Assembly: GCF_016808335.1 (NCBI RefSeq)
Contig: NC_053137.1
Location: 8,234,506 to 8,298,505 of the forward strand
Reading direction: 5' to 3'
DNA from: Panicum virgatum
Taxonomy: Eukaryota > Streptophyta > Magnoliopsida > Poales > Poaceae
Length of the DNA: 64,000 nt
Within the stretch, counting starts at the first letter, position 1, and the number at the start of each line of letters is the position of its first letter. The translations under genes were made by a program, and so were the position numbers. The notes under the pieces are model-generated. The model was given only the letters and a program-made list of their open reading frames with translations, searched no databases and was not told the origin of the DNA. This document shows, piece by piece, positions 32,304 to 43,213 of the stretch.

Positions 32304-35300
32304 CACTGCTAGAAAATCTAACATTTGTACCGATCAGCAACCCCCGTTTAGTATCGGGCGGCTGACCGGTATCGCTTGGTTGGTACCAAAATGCCCGGTA
32401 CTAAAGTGATCGTTTAGTACCGGTCGGTAACACCGTCTGGTACTAAATGGTTTTGCAGGCAAAAATTAAAGAAAAAAAGGGATGAGCAGCTAGGAGGCCC
32501 CGCACACGCGTAAGTGCGCGTGCGCGGTCGCGAGGATTCGAACACATGACCTCCGGCCTCGCGCGTTGCTTCTACCATCTCACCTATGCATCACATGTGA
32601 CTGTGTGAGAGATACTTTTCTTTTGAACCAACCCGTGGAGGACCATTTAGTACCGGGCCAAGCCACTGGCCGGTACTAAATGACGCATTTTAGTACCGGT
32701 CGGTGTTACCGGCCGGTACTAAATGGACGCGTCATTTTAGTACCGGCCAGTAACACCGACCGGTATTAAAATACGACATTTAGTACTGGCTGGTGGCTTG
32801 GCCCGGTACTAAATTGGCTCTGAGGGCTTTCAAATTTGGACCCAATACTAAAATGGCATCAGGGCAAGTTTAGTACTGAAGCGTCCCCTCATAAGAGAAG
32901 ACTTAAATGCGATACCAACATCAGTCCCAGGAGGCTGATGACACATTTATTTCATCAGATGGTTCATTACCATACAACTCTACGCGGTAATGGGCAAAGA
33001 AACGCCACTATCGCGAGGATAACAACCCATACCCACACAACGATATTAATTATAAAAAGGGGGTCATCAGAGTCTTGCGCCATACGGTATCTCCTGCGGG
33101 TGACCCAAATCCACAGGCAAGGCTGGGTGCAGGACGGTACCCCTACTCAGCGTCGTCCGAAACGAAGTCTGGATCTTCTTCTGTAAAAATAAAGAATGGG
33201 GTGAGTACAAACGTACTCAGCAAGTCCAACCACACCCACGGAGGGGGAATAACATAATATAATGCACAGGGTAATTCAAGGATAAGGTTAAGGTTTACTT
33301 TTGCGGAAAGCTAGATTTTATGCATGGGTTCATTTGAAAGAAAACATCTCTGAAACCAGTTTTCTTGTATCGAGTAACACGAAGGGTTGATCCACACAGG
33401 ATACAAGTTTTAGACTGCTACCGGACTCCTCATCCGCCATAGCACACGGCACAACTGCCGGACACTTTTCCAAAACAACTCACGCCAACCCATCCCAGAA
33501 TAAACACTAGTTATGTGACCACACCGTAACTCGCCCAGTACCGTGGGCACGACTATTCGAATAGATTCTTAACTCTGCAGAGGTGTGCAACTTTACCCAC
33601 AAGCGGGATACCGCATCTCGATCACCTTAGTGTCGGTGCAGATCCCAACAAAACCATTACCCACCTTAGCTAGACCTGACTAGCCATCACGGGATGCACC
33701 AAGGGGTCATTGACCTATCACAGAGGTTCTAACTGGGGCATAAGTCACACAGAGCTAATCCCTTCTCCTTGATCACCCGTTGCCCCCAGCTCTCCTGATG
33801 GCTATCAGACTAACTAGTGGGGTTTATGCTAAGTCGTTGCCCATTCAACGGTCGAGTGGTTTGCACGATAGTGGAGGTAGGTGAGATGACACACCAACTC
33901 GGTCCTTAGTTGCGACAAGATGGATATCTCCCTTCCTTGCTCTGCCACACAGGCACGAGCACACCAATCGGCAGTTCACACAGAAATGCCATCCATCCCG
34001 CCTAAACTAATCTTTCAAAATTCCGCATTTTTCCCTTCCCACACACTCACACATTTTTCTTTATAAAACAAATTGTATTGAGTTCAAGGTCCTAAGCATT
34101 CTAATAGCGATTAACGTCCAAACACATTCAGACACTAACCTGGGTGGTTAAGGAATGGTTATAACAAATCAAGGAGTGGCTATCCAACTGTGTTTTCAGC
34201 AGTCAAAACATATGCAATTTTATAAAACAGGCCAATAGGTTGTGTTTATAAAAATTAGTACAAAAGCATGCATCAAAGGATGGGATTGAACTTGCCATCT
34301 TCAAAGCCTTCCGGGAGGTCCTGATCGAAGTACTGTCCTTCAGGTTCGGGGTCGCGAAACTGGTCCTCATTCGCTGGCTCGCAGTACTGTTCGTCGACGG
34401 GCTCTCCTTCGTTCAGGTCGATCTGAGATCGTTTGGCACATGAAATGATAGGTTATATAAAGGTTTAGGGGTTAAATAAGGAGTCAGGGACCTGTTTGTA
34501 ATTATTTCTAAGAGTGGAAAGGCTTGATCGTAATTTCTAGAAATATCCGGGACATACTGAAAAGGTGTAGGGGTTTATTTATAATTAGTTTTATATAATG
34601 GAAGGGTCTTTCTCTAAATAGGGAGAACATGGGGGTTTCTTTTGCAAAAGATTAAAAGGGTGGAAGGGCTTCTTAGATAAAAGAAAGAAAGGCCAGGGGC
34701 CTTTGGGCAAAACTGCCCTACCTGCCCCTTCCTCCTGACTGAAAGAGGGGAGGGGAGGACAGGGGCGCCGGCGGCGTCAATCCCGGCGCCCCGAGCCACG
34801 GCGGCGGCTGGGGTGAGGGGGAAAAGAGGGAGGGGGCTACTGGGATCCGATTCCCGGTCCTACCTCGGGCTGGGACGGCGCGAGGTGGGGCGATGAGGGC
34901 CGGCGGCGGTGGGGGGAGGTGGCTGTGACGGCAGTGCTGCAAGGCCGAGGAGGGGGCGCGCGGTGCTGGGTAGGTGCGTGGAGGAGAGGAGGCGGGGCAG
35001 GGGTCCCTTTATAGCCGCGGGAAGGCGGTGGACGGGGGAGGCACCGGTGGTGGCCGGCCGGGGGCCATTAATGGCGCCCGGGGCATCGCGGAGCGGCGTG
35101 ACGTGCGAATCGCGGCGTCGACGCGACGTCTCGGCAGCGGCACGATGTGGAGGTGGAAGGCGAGCACGTGGAGGGGCAGCAGCGGCGTGGGGCTCGGCGT
35201 GCAGGCGGCGCTGTTGCTAGATGATGGCGGCACGGCGAGCGCACGTGGGAGCAGTGCGTGGGCGGGCCCGGGAGCAGGACGAGCGGGACCGGGGCGCCCG

Positions 35301-36210
35301 GCGAGCGGCGCGCGTGCGCATGCACACCCGTGCGTCCAGGCGGCGAGCGGCATGGCGGCTCAGCGAGGCAGGGCGTGCGGCGTGTCGCGGCGCGGGCGGC
35401 GCGGCGTGCCGAGCGCGGTAAGCTCATGCGCGCGCTGATGCGGCTCGCGCTGCGTGGGCAGCGGGCGGAAGTAGCAGCTCGGGCCGCGCGTGGGGTCGGC
35501 CGGGGTGGTGCGCGCGCGTGTGGGCAGAGGAGCAGGGACGGCGCGTGGATGGCCGTGGCGTGGCGCGGGCGTCGCGTCTTGGCGCACTGTGCACCGCGTG
35601 CGCGCGCGCGTGTGTGTGCGCACGGGCAGGCCGAGGGCAGCGCTGCGGCCCGATAGCGCGCACGCGTGTGCGCGGGCAGGCCGGAGCGGGGCGTGCGCAC
35701 CGGGGCAAGGCTGGGGAGCCGGGCCGGGCGGCGCTCGGAGCGTGCGGGAGCGGGGCAGAGGAGGGAGAAGAAGAAGGGAGGAGGGAGGGGAAAAGAAAAA
35801 GGAAAAGAAAAAAAAACGGAAAAAGGGAAAAGAAGGAAAAAAAAAGAAAAAGAGAGGGAGAGAAAGAGAGAGCGAGTGCGCCGGCGCCGATCGTGGCAGG
35901 CGGTCGCGCGTGAGCGACAAGCCGCCGAGCGGCGCGGGACGGGACGGCGACGAGGAAAAAGGGGAGGGGTACGGTCGGAGGAGAAAAAGGAAAAAAAAGG
36001 AAAGACAGAACGTTGAATGAACTCGGGTGTTGGGATGGCGGAAAATTCAGATTAGGGTTTAGGGTTAATTGAGCTCAACGATGAAATATTTTTTTAAAAA
36101 AAAACTTAGCGAGTGATTTATTTAGTAAATTTTTCGGGATGTCACAAGTACCGGACCAAATTACAACCGGTATAAACAGCCAGGGACGAATGAGGCATTT
36201 TCTGGTAGTG
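32304..36210. mobile_element. CACTA-type non-autonomous element, copy 1 (holds a solo LTR)
   Basis: Ends CACTGCTAGAAAAT and ATTTTCTGGTAGTG are inverted CACTA-type termini. The 3-bp target duplication ATA is at 32301-32303 and 36211-36213. Subterminal TTTAGTACCGG motifs in both orientations resemble CACTA transposase-binding repeats. Native length is about 632 bp once the LTR is removed. Inside, CGAGGATTCGAAC (32532-32544) on the minus strand resembles a tRNA B box. Confidence 0.9.
32877..36146 (-). mobile_element. Solo LTR, Gypsy Tekay-like, 3270 bp, 5-bp TSD
   Basis: Read on the minus strand it starts TGTGACATCCCGAAAAATT and ends GGGGACGCTTCA. AGTAC is duplicated at 32872-32876 and 36147-36151. 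The intact site without insertion is visible in duplication copy 2 near 46665. GC-rich open frames at 34900-35920 are composition artefacts. Interior motifs (TTGCTGAGTACGTTTGTACT on the minus strand) match the large LTR at 12286-15355. No internal domain is left, so intra-element recombination is inferred. Confidence 0.93.
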
Positions 36211-36970
36211 ATAGTGGCCAAAATTCCTTGGACCAATAGAGACAAAAGAGAGGGACAAAAGCACATGTGTGTTTGAGACCTCTCCATTCCATATATACTT
36301 TCAACTCCAGTCAAAAAACTCTATGGTAAAGTATCTACATTGAAGCACTCTTACCTGCCAAATTCAAGAAAATGTACCAAGAGAAGTCTCAATCTCTATA
36401 ATAAAATGTACCAAGAGAAGTCTCCATCTCCAAAGCTTGGTAGAGTTGGAGTATTTGGGAGGTAGTGCACAACATGGTCCCTGAAAATGTGGAGTGGCTA
36501 CAAAAGAGGGTCTTTTTTTGCAAGCACAACTGTTAATTTGTTGATGTTGTCACGTAATTATTGGTGCAAAATTTAAAGGTGCATCAACTATGGGACAAAG
36601 AGTAGGAAATTATGGAGATGTAGCAATTGGAAATCGGAGAACAAAGAAAAGAAAAGGAGGTATTTGCACAAGATGAGCACTAAAGAGGATGCATCCAATT
36701 CTCATAACGGTATCAATTGAAATTCAAAAACAAATTTTTAAAGAGGATGCATCCAATTCTCATAATCATGAGCACCCACCTAGATCTTCTTTTAAAATTA
36801 AATTATAATTTATCACCGGTCATAACAAAAACTCAAAAATATACATCATTAGCCAAAAATTTTAAATGTATATTTATGTTAACAATATAAAATATTATGA
36901 AATAAAAAACTTAATTTTTAGAATAAAAGATGCTAGCTACCCGTGCTATTTGCGCGGGCCACCTTGCTAG

Positions 36971-37856
36971 TTCCAACGTACTCCAATGATGTCGCCTTTT
37001 GGGATGTCCAATGAAGGGGGACTCAGATGATTGTCAATTTATTTCTGAACTATGCAACCTATCTGGATGAGGGGAAACACATTTTTCCTTAATTATGTTC
37101 TTCTACTTTGTTTTGTGCTAGTTATTTGGAGAAATTTTCTATTTTTTTGTGTGGTTGCAATGTTCATGCTGAAATATAATTAATGTGCTATGAGTTACTT
37201 GGGTGTCAAACCATCCGCATTTGTTCATGGAGGAAATATTTGTCTCAACCCAAACAATTGAGCCTAACACAAAAATATGGAAGAGTGAACCTTTTAAGTG
37301 CTATTTTGGCGAAATCAGTAGTGTTTCCATTGCTATTGAATTAGCAAACCATTAGATTTGGAACAACCTTTTTGACCCAACGGACTAAAGTTATATTTCC
37401 GTTTCATTGGAATTATGATTATCTATAGATCTAACTCTTTCTATCGTGTCTGTAAGTATGGAGTGCATTTAAACTAAAATAATTTCTTTAGTATGCTAAT
37501 ATACATAATTTTTTTAGAATTTACACGGAACTCTTTCATTGGTGTAAAAGAACGAGCCTATTAAATTCTTTACCGTATTGACAAGTTGCTTAATTCTGAT
37601 GACATCCAGAGATAATAATAGAGCGAATAATTAAAAGTGTACTCCTCTATTTATAGTATGTGCTTGCTAAGAAGTAAGAAGTGGTAGAAGACTTTGGACT
37701 CCGTGAAGGCATAAACCCATCCAATCCTATTTTACAACTTTGCCACTGGTGATGGACCAATGGCCCCACTTTGTAGACCGTTTCCTTCCCCACTCTGTCC
37801 ACTCCGGTTTCCACTAGTCGGTAAGCACTCGCCAAGTGATAAGCTCGGAGTAAGCC
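36971..37856 (+). promoter_or_regulatory. Orphan promoter/5' flank of the At4g14100-like family, copy 1
   Basis: The segment aligns with the flank of intact gene copy 3 (parts of 48700-48850, 50300-50670 and 52380-52835). Its end, CCCATCCAATCCTATTTTAC through AAGCTCGGAGTAAGCC, is the sequence that immediately precedes gene 3's start region. Here no coding region follows: a SINE begins instead. Confidence 0.75.
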
Positions 37857-38040
37857 TTTTTTTTTAGATTACAATGTATAACGCCGACACTCACAACGCA
37901 CGCACACTCACATCTTATGAATACAAGTATATAAACCCTACCCCTATGAGCATCTTCGAAGACTGAGCCGGCAAATCCTCAAGATTGACAAAGTCACCAC
38001 AGGCGCCTCGCTGTCGACGGGAAAGTCACTTACCACTGAA
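37857..38040 (-). mobile_element. SINE, truncated by the duplication junction (copy 1)
   Basis: The T-run at 37857 is the SINE poly(A) tail on the minus strand. It follows the left target copy AAGCTCGGAGTAAGCC (37841-37856). Sequence matches the complete SINE at 48376-48665 until 38040, then jumps to the start of duplication copy 2. Confidence 0.85.
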
Positions 38041-39792
38041 AGAAGAGTGTTTTTTTTCCTAGTAATAACTTGGACACTTGAATCAGATGCTAATCCGGTT
38101 ACAGTTACGTGTCGTAAACTCGTAACTCATGAGCACCCACACTGTTGCTGTACCACAAAAGCACGGGCAGATGCAGAGGCAGGAATTCAGAGCTCAAGTG
38201 CAAAAGAGTTTATCAGAATTTTCTCAATGATTCAGTGCTCAAGCATGCGAAGAGTAACCGTCAAAGTTCTGAACATATACAGGCATATAACTCACTCTGA
38301 GTTGAACAGTCACTCCGACTTTGCTGGTTGCTTTTGCACTGGTAGGGAGCTCCATGTGCATGTTGTTCAACGTTGCTTGGTTCTAATGGATCCTGATGAC
38401 GCTCTTGGAATAATTATTTCTTCTACGAATCCCATGTACTCTGACTCTTCTTCAGTATAATTGTGCCTGTTGCTGCAAAGTTCAGTGTCAAACTAGTTCA
38501 GTTTTGCCGCTACGGAAGCCAAGTTCTGCATGAAGGTTAAGCTTATTCTGTTAAAGGCAAAGCAAAGCAATATTGCAGCTATGGAAGTGTGGCTAGCTTC
38601 TCAGTGTTGTAATTTGTTTAGATGGACTCACTCTTGTTTCTTCGCTCTTCTTCTTTTTCTACTCTTTTAGCTTTCTATGTTTCCTTTTGTACTAGTCTGT
38701 TGAATTTCTTTTTTCTAATAAATATAGACATGAGTTAGTTTCCTTTTCACTCTGGTTTGCAGTGATCCATTCCAGACATGAGTTAATTTCCCACAAACAG
38801 TTGCCGATTCTGTTTTTTTTTTAAAAAAAGAGCTTATTTTTATGAACGAACTAAAAAAGAGCTTATGGAAATAACTTTGCTTTTGCTTATTGGTGAACTC
38901 CGCAGCGTTGTCTGAATCTGTAGGAGCAGGCAATTTTCAGGAATTGTTCAGCAAGTCAGTTGGTGTGCTCATTTTTCAGAGGTCTCTCAGTCAGTTGCAG
39001 CAATCTAAATCTCTGAGGTCAGGCCAGCAGCAACTATGTTATCCTAAACTCTGCTTTTCTATCACGTTGATGCCCAACGTTTAATTCCTGAAACTGCTAT
39101 CTCCATGGCCCAATGGCATCCCATGCATGCACTGGTCGCTGGCCGACATGCACACGAGCCCTAGTCCATGCGGCTCACCTCTGAATCTCGGCCGTGCGCC
39201 GGCGCCACGCCGACGCCGTACGCTGCACCGCCGCGGCAGTAGAAACGGCGGCGACTCTGCTTACGAGCTGCCAGGTGCCTGTCGCCGGCGCCGCTACTGG
39301 CAGGGGTGGGGAGGCTCTCTCGGCTCCCCGCCATGGCTTCCCTCGCCGCCTCGCAGCTGACCAGCGAGCGGCACTGGCCTCGCCTCGCCGTGACCAAGGG
39401 TGGACGGTGTTTAATCCACCGACCGGGGGTGGACGGTATTTCATTTACTGTCCACCCTGGGTGGCTGTGGGCCATTTGATTCTCAACCGATGGTCGAGAT
39501 TAAGCGAGGGAGACCCAATACAAACAGGACGTTGACTGCACTAAGCACTCAGATTGCCCTCTCGTGGTCCTGCCCCGCTACTTCGCCGGCCTCTCCACCG
39601 CCTCCGGCGAGCACTGATCCCGCACTAGATTAAGTGCTAGCTGCCGTCATCGTGCCGCTCTGCTTCGCCGCCGTCGGGTGACGGCGAGCTCCGGAGTCTG
39701 ACGACGCCACAAAATAAAGCACGGGCAGATGCCAAGGAAGGAATTCAGAGCTCAAATGCAAAAGAGTTCATCAGAATTTCCTCAATGATTCA

Positions 39793-40022
39793 TGTCATGT
39801 TTAGTTTCCAAAAATTTTCCTACAATACCATCACATCGAATCTTCGGACATATATATGCATGGAGCATTAAATGCTGTTGAAAAAAATAACTCATTACAC
39901 AGTTCAACGATAAATGACGAGATGAATCTTTTAAGACTAATTAATATATAATTAGATATTTATTGCCAAATAATAACGAAAGTACTACAGTTCCCAAAAT
40001 TTTTTGCGAACTTAACAAGGCC
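39793..40022. mobile_element. Tourist-like MITE (copy 2)
   Basis: This is the duplicate of the element at 27775-28005, at the same site, with the same ends and a few substitutions. It was present before the segmental duplication. Confidence 0.75.
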
Positions 40023-40471
40023 TCGGTGCTCAAGCATGCCAACAGACCGATGATTTTGCTACTCCGGATTAAACTCCAGCAACGAAAAGAAAACAAAAAT
40101 AAATGTGAATTACTTCAGCTTCCAAGCTAAGCTATGAAGGCAAGCGCATTATGTCAGATGAATCCTGTGCCAAACACATTACATCACTATGAAGGCAAGT
40201 TATGATTTGTGTCTTTGTCTTCGTTAAGTAAGACTGGGGGCCCTTCCCTCTAAACTCTAAAAAAAATGATTTGTGGTCACAGAAAAGAATGTGTTTGTGA
40301 TGACAATGAAATATAGTGATGCAACTTTGCTCACTAATATTTACTCTCCAGTAGCAATATATATGAAAATAAATATGTAATGATAAATCGTCAAAAGAAA
40401 AAAAAAGTCTAGGCCGTGGAGCCTACTAGCTGGTTTGGGCAGGCCACAGGCCACCTCCTCGAGAGCGATAG

Positions 40472-42218
40472 GGGCAGGCTAGTTAGCGCGCGCCCTAGGA
40501 AGAGAAGTAACAAACGCTTTCCGACAGCTCAAATGCTTTCCATTTTGGGAATCCGTATCCATTCTCTTTCGGGTTTTGTGATCACATGCGTCCAACAGCG
40601 GGCCGAACAAGCGAGCCTCCTGGCGAGTGATTTCCGACAGCGGGTCTGCAGGTATGTTTCCTCTCTTGGAAAATGTTTTTTTCTTCTTAATTTTATTTTT
40701 TTGGAAACTTATAATTTCTAAGTATAATTTTTATGCATAACTTTTTACACAGGCCTTCTGAGAGATAAATTTGCATCACAATTTTTACGATGTGTATAAC
40801 TTTTATGTATAATTCTTTCTTAACAACCTTTTAAAAATATTTTTTAGCACAACTTTTACGATTTATATAATTTTACTCCATAGTTTTTTTCAAAATAATT
40901 TTGGAGGATAACTTTTTAGCACAACTTGTATGATGTTATTTTTATTGGAAGATTTCTCATACAATCTTTCTACGCACAAATTTATCACACAACTTTTAAG
41001 TACAAATTTTTAGTATATTTTTTAGTATAATTTTCATATAAAAGTTGTCAAGAGAACTTCAATACATAATAGAACGTACAAAGGAAAAAATCTGGAAACT
41101 TCAATACATAAAAAGAAGTAAAAATTTATTGAAATACAAAATTATATATAAAACTTTTTTCTATTAAAATATTGGATATATAACTCATGCAGAATAAAGC
41201 AAAACTTATCAAAGAAAGAAAAACTTGTATATATAACTTTTCCTATATATAAGTTACATATATAAATATATGTATAACTTATGAAAAAATTAAGAGTTAT
41301 AAACGAAAAGATAAGTTATACATATAACCTATATATATAACATCTTCGATGAATTCAGGAAAAAAAGAAAAAGAAAAATGATGAAAGATAAGACAGGAAA
41401 ATGGAAATTAGAAATAAAAAGGGGAGGGGAGAGACGTTTGAAAAGAAAATCCGAATCAAGATCGATTGCTGGAATGGCTGCTAGCGGTCGACCGCTGAAT
41501 TGGATTCGCGTAGCTAATCCGCGCGCACGCCAGCAGGCCTCCCGACGCGCGATCTCCGGCAGCCCGCTAGGCCGCTACCTTCTTTTTTTTGGAAAGTTTT
41601 TTTTCCACCGCAACTTTCTATATTTAGACAGTGATAACTTGTAAATATAATTTTATACATAACTTTTTGCATATAACTTTTGAGAGGATAAATTCTCATC
41701 ATAATTTTTACGCTACATATAACTTTCATTTATAACTCTTTCCTAACAACTTTTTAACGAATAACTTTTTGGTACAACTTTTACGATACATAAGATTTGG
41801 ATGCATATATTTTTAAAAAAACTTATAGTGATAAATTTTTAATACAATTCTATGGAGGTATTATCAAGAAGACTTATCGCGAAATCTTTTACATACAAGT
41901 TTAGTATACAACTTCTAAGCACATCCTCTGATATATTTTTTTAGTTCAATTTTCATAAAATAATTGTCAAGAGAACTTCTCTAGAGAAAAACATAATAGA
42001 AGGTAAAGGAAAAACGTGAAAAGTAACAAAAATGATAACAGTTGCCTCTACGGAATGTAAAGGAAAGAGAAAAAAAAGGAGAAACCAAAATACCTGGGAC
42101 GTTGTGCGGGTGGGTCGTGGGCGCGGACTGGCAGACAGCTGCATCTTTGGCTGTAACGTCGGCACTCGGCACGTCGCGCGCCAGCAAGCGCGCTAGCGCG
42201 CGATCGCTGTACTGGATT
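40472..42218. mobile_element. Unclassified 1747-bp insertion with 14-bp TSD
   Basis: CTCGAGAGCGATAG occurs at 40458-40471 and 42219-42232. Copy 1 of the duplication has it once (28444-28457), so this is a clean insertion. Ends are GGGCAGGCTAGTTAGC and CGCGATCGCTGTACTGGATT; they are not inverted repeats, LTR ends or Helitron ends, and there is no poly(A). The interior contains two diverged copies of an AT-rich segment (about 40560-41100 and 41500-42030) full of TATAACTTTT motifs, each preceded by a GC-rich patch. No coding domain was seen. It lies about 250 bp upstream of gene copy 2. Confidence 0.7.
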
Positions 42219-42471
42219 CTCGAGAGCGATAGATGGACACCTCTGTGTGGCCACAAATCGAAGACACTCCGAGGTCCATCAATGGCGTACCTGTCCGCCT
42301 GCCCGAGGTTGCCACACACACCACACAATCACAAAATGGTCAAACGTCTTCGTCCTCCCTCGCTCACAACTGACCTACTATAAGGCATAAGCTGTACATG
42401 TAGCTTCGGCTGATCGGCGCGCACAGATCGACCAAGCGTCGGCGATAAGCCCCAACCCCAACGGCCGGCCG

Positions 42472-43213
42472 ATGTGTCGTCTCCTGCTGCTCCTGCTCCT
42501 CCTCGCCGCCGCGGTGCCGGCCAATGCGTCCGCCGCCGCCGCCGAGCCTCCCCCGGCGTCGGCGATGGCCCCGTGGCCGGAGCAGTACCACGCGGTGGTC
42601 CTCACCAACCTGACCGCGCGCGGCGGGCGGCTGCAGGTGATCGATATCTACTACGACTGGCCCCGCGGGCGCGACCTCAACCTCGTCCGCCTCCAGCTCC
42701 CCGGTGCCGGCGAGCCGCCGCTATGGAACGTCGAGTGGGCCAACGGCACCTCCTACCTCTTCGACGCCGCGTCCTGCCAGACCTACACCTTCGCCGTCGG
42801 CCTCCTGCCGCCCGACTGGAAGAAGGCCGGCGGCGGCGCCGCCTACCTGGGCCGCGCGCGCGTCGACGGCTTCGACTGCCACGTCTGGTCCAACTTCGTC
42901 TTCGCCCGCTACTACGAGGACGTCGCCACCGGCCGCCCCGTCGCCTGGAATTTTGGTACTCCTGCTACCTGCGAATTCAATCCCGTCTCGCGATCTTGGC
43001 GTCTCGATCGATCTCCTCCATGGATCAGAGTGATAGTAGCTACGTTTCGCAGGGATGGATTTGCGGCATGTGCTGAGCTTCGAGCCGGGGGGTGTGCTGG
43101 AGGACTCGTCCATGTGGCAGGCGCCGGCTTACTGCTTCGATGGCAGCAGTAATGGCGACGACGGCGACGCCGCTGGTGGAGTTGAGGCGGCCAGGGCAGC
43201 AGGGCCGATCTAG
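42472..43213 (+). CDS. At4g14100-like secreted protein, tandem copy 2 (C-terminus frameshifted)
   Basis: Exons 42472-42955 and 43053-43213 encode 214 residues with the same signal peptide and domain as copy 1. I found no difference from copy 1 in exon 1 or in the ~220 bp upstream. Exon 2 differs at about five positions in 161 bp, giving Glu to Leu in MDERHV/MDLRHV and Gly to Asp in the SSNGG/SSNGD tract, plus silent changes. It carries the same frameshift and stop (TAG at 43211-43213). The leftover downstream frame has decayed further: two extra bases remove the SFDQ stop. The putative TATA box is at 42379-42384. A 1.75-kb insertion ends about 250 bp upstream of the ATG, which may change regulation. 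Function is unknown; secretion is predicted from the signal peptide. Confidence 0.83.

Larger units (their letters stand above)
29608..36970 (+). mobile_element. Non-autonomous Helitron, copy 1
   Basis: The 5' end is A|TCTATCTATC and the 3' end is CCCGTGC-TATTT-GCGCGGG, nine bases, CTAG|T. Flanking A and T with no target duplication fit rolling-circle insertion. The sister copy in the second duplication unit shares both ends. Near the 5' end a ~115-bp segment is repeated (about 29675-29765 and 29790-29880), and a second repeat lies at about 30768-30958. No RepHel gene is present. It contains a CACTA element with a solo LTR and some possible captured coding fragments. Confidence 0.82.
26033..38040 (+). 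repeat. Tandem segmental duplication, copy 1 (12.0 kb)
   Basis: This copy aligns end to end with 38047-48558 in the same orientation. Order: array unit, At4g14100-like gene, Helitron with CACTA, orphan promoter, partial SINE. It holds a 3270-bp solo LTR (plus 5-bp duplication) absent from copy 2; without it the unit is about 8.73 kb. By eye the copies differ by roughly 2% in sampled non-coding lines. The right edge falls inside the SINE; six bases (AGAAGA, 38041-38046) separate it from copy 2. Confidence 0.93.

Noticed and set aside
34909..36020. Several long open frames on both strands (up to 210 codons)
   Set aside because: They are GC-rich, arginine/alanine/glycine low-complexity frames in all registers, lying wholly inside a solo LTR with TG..CA ends and target duplications.
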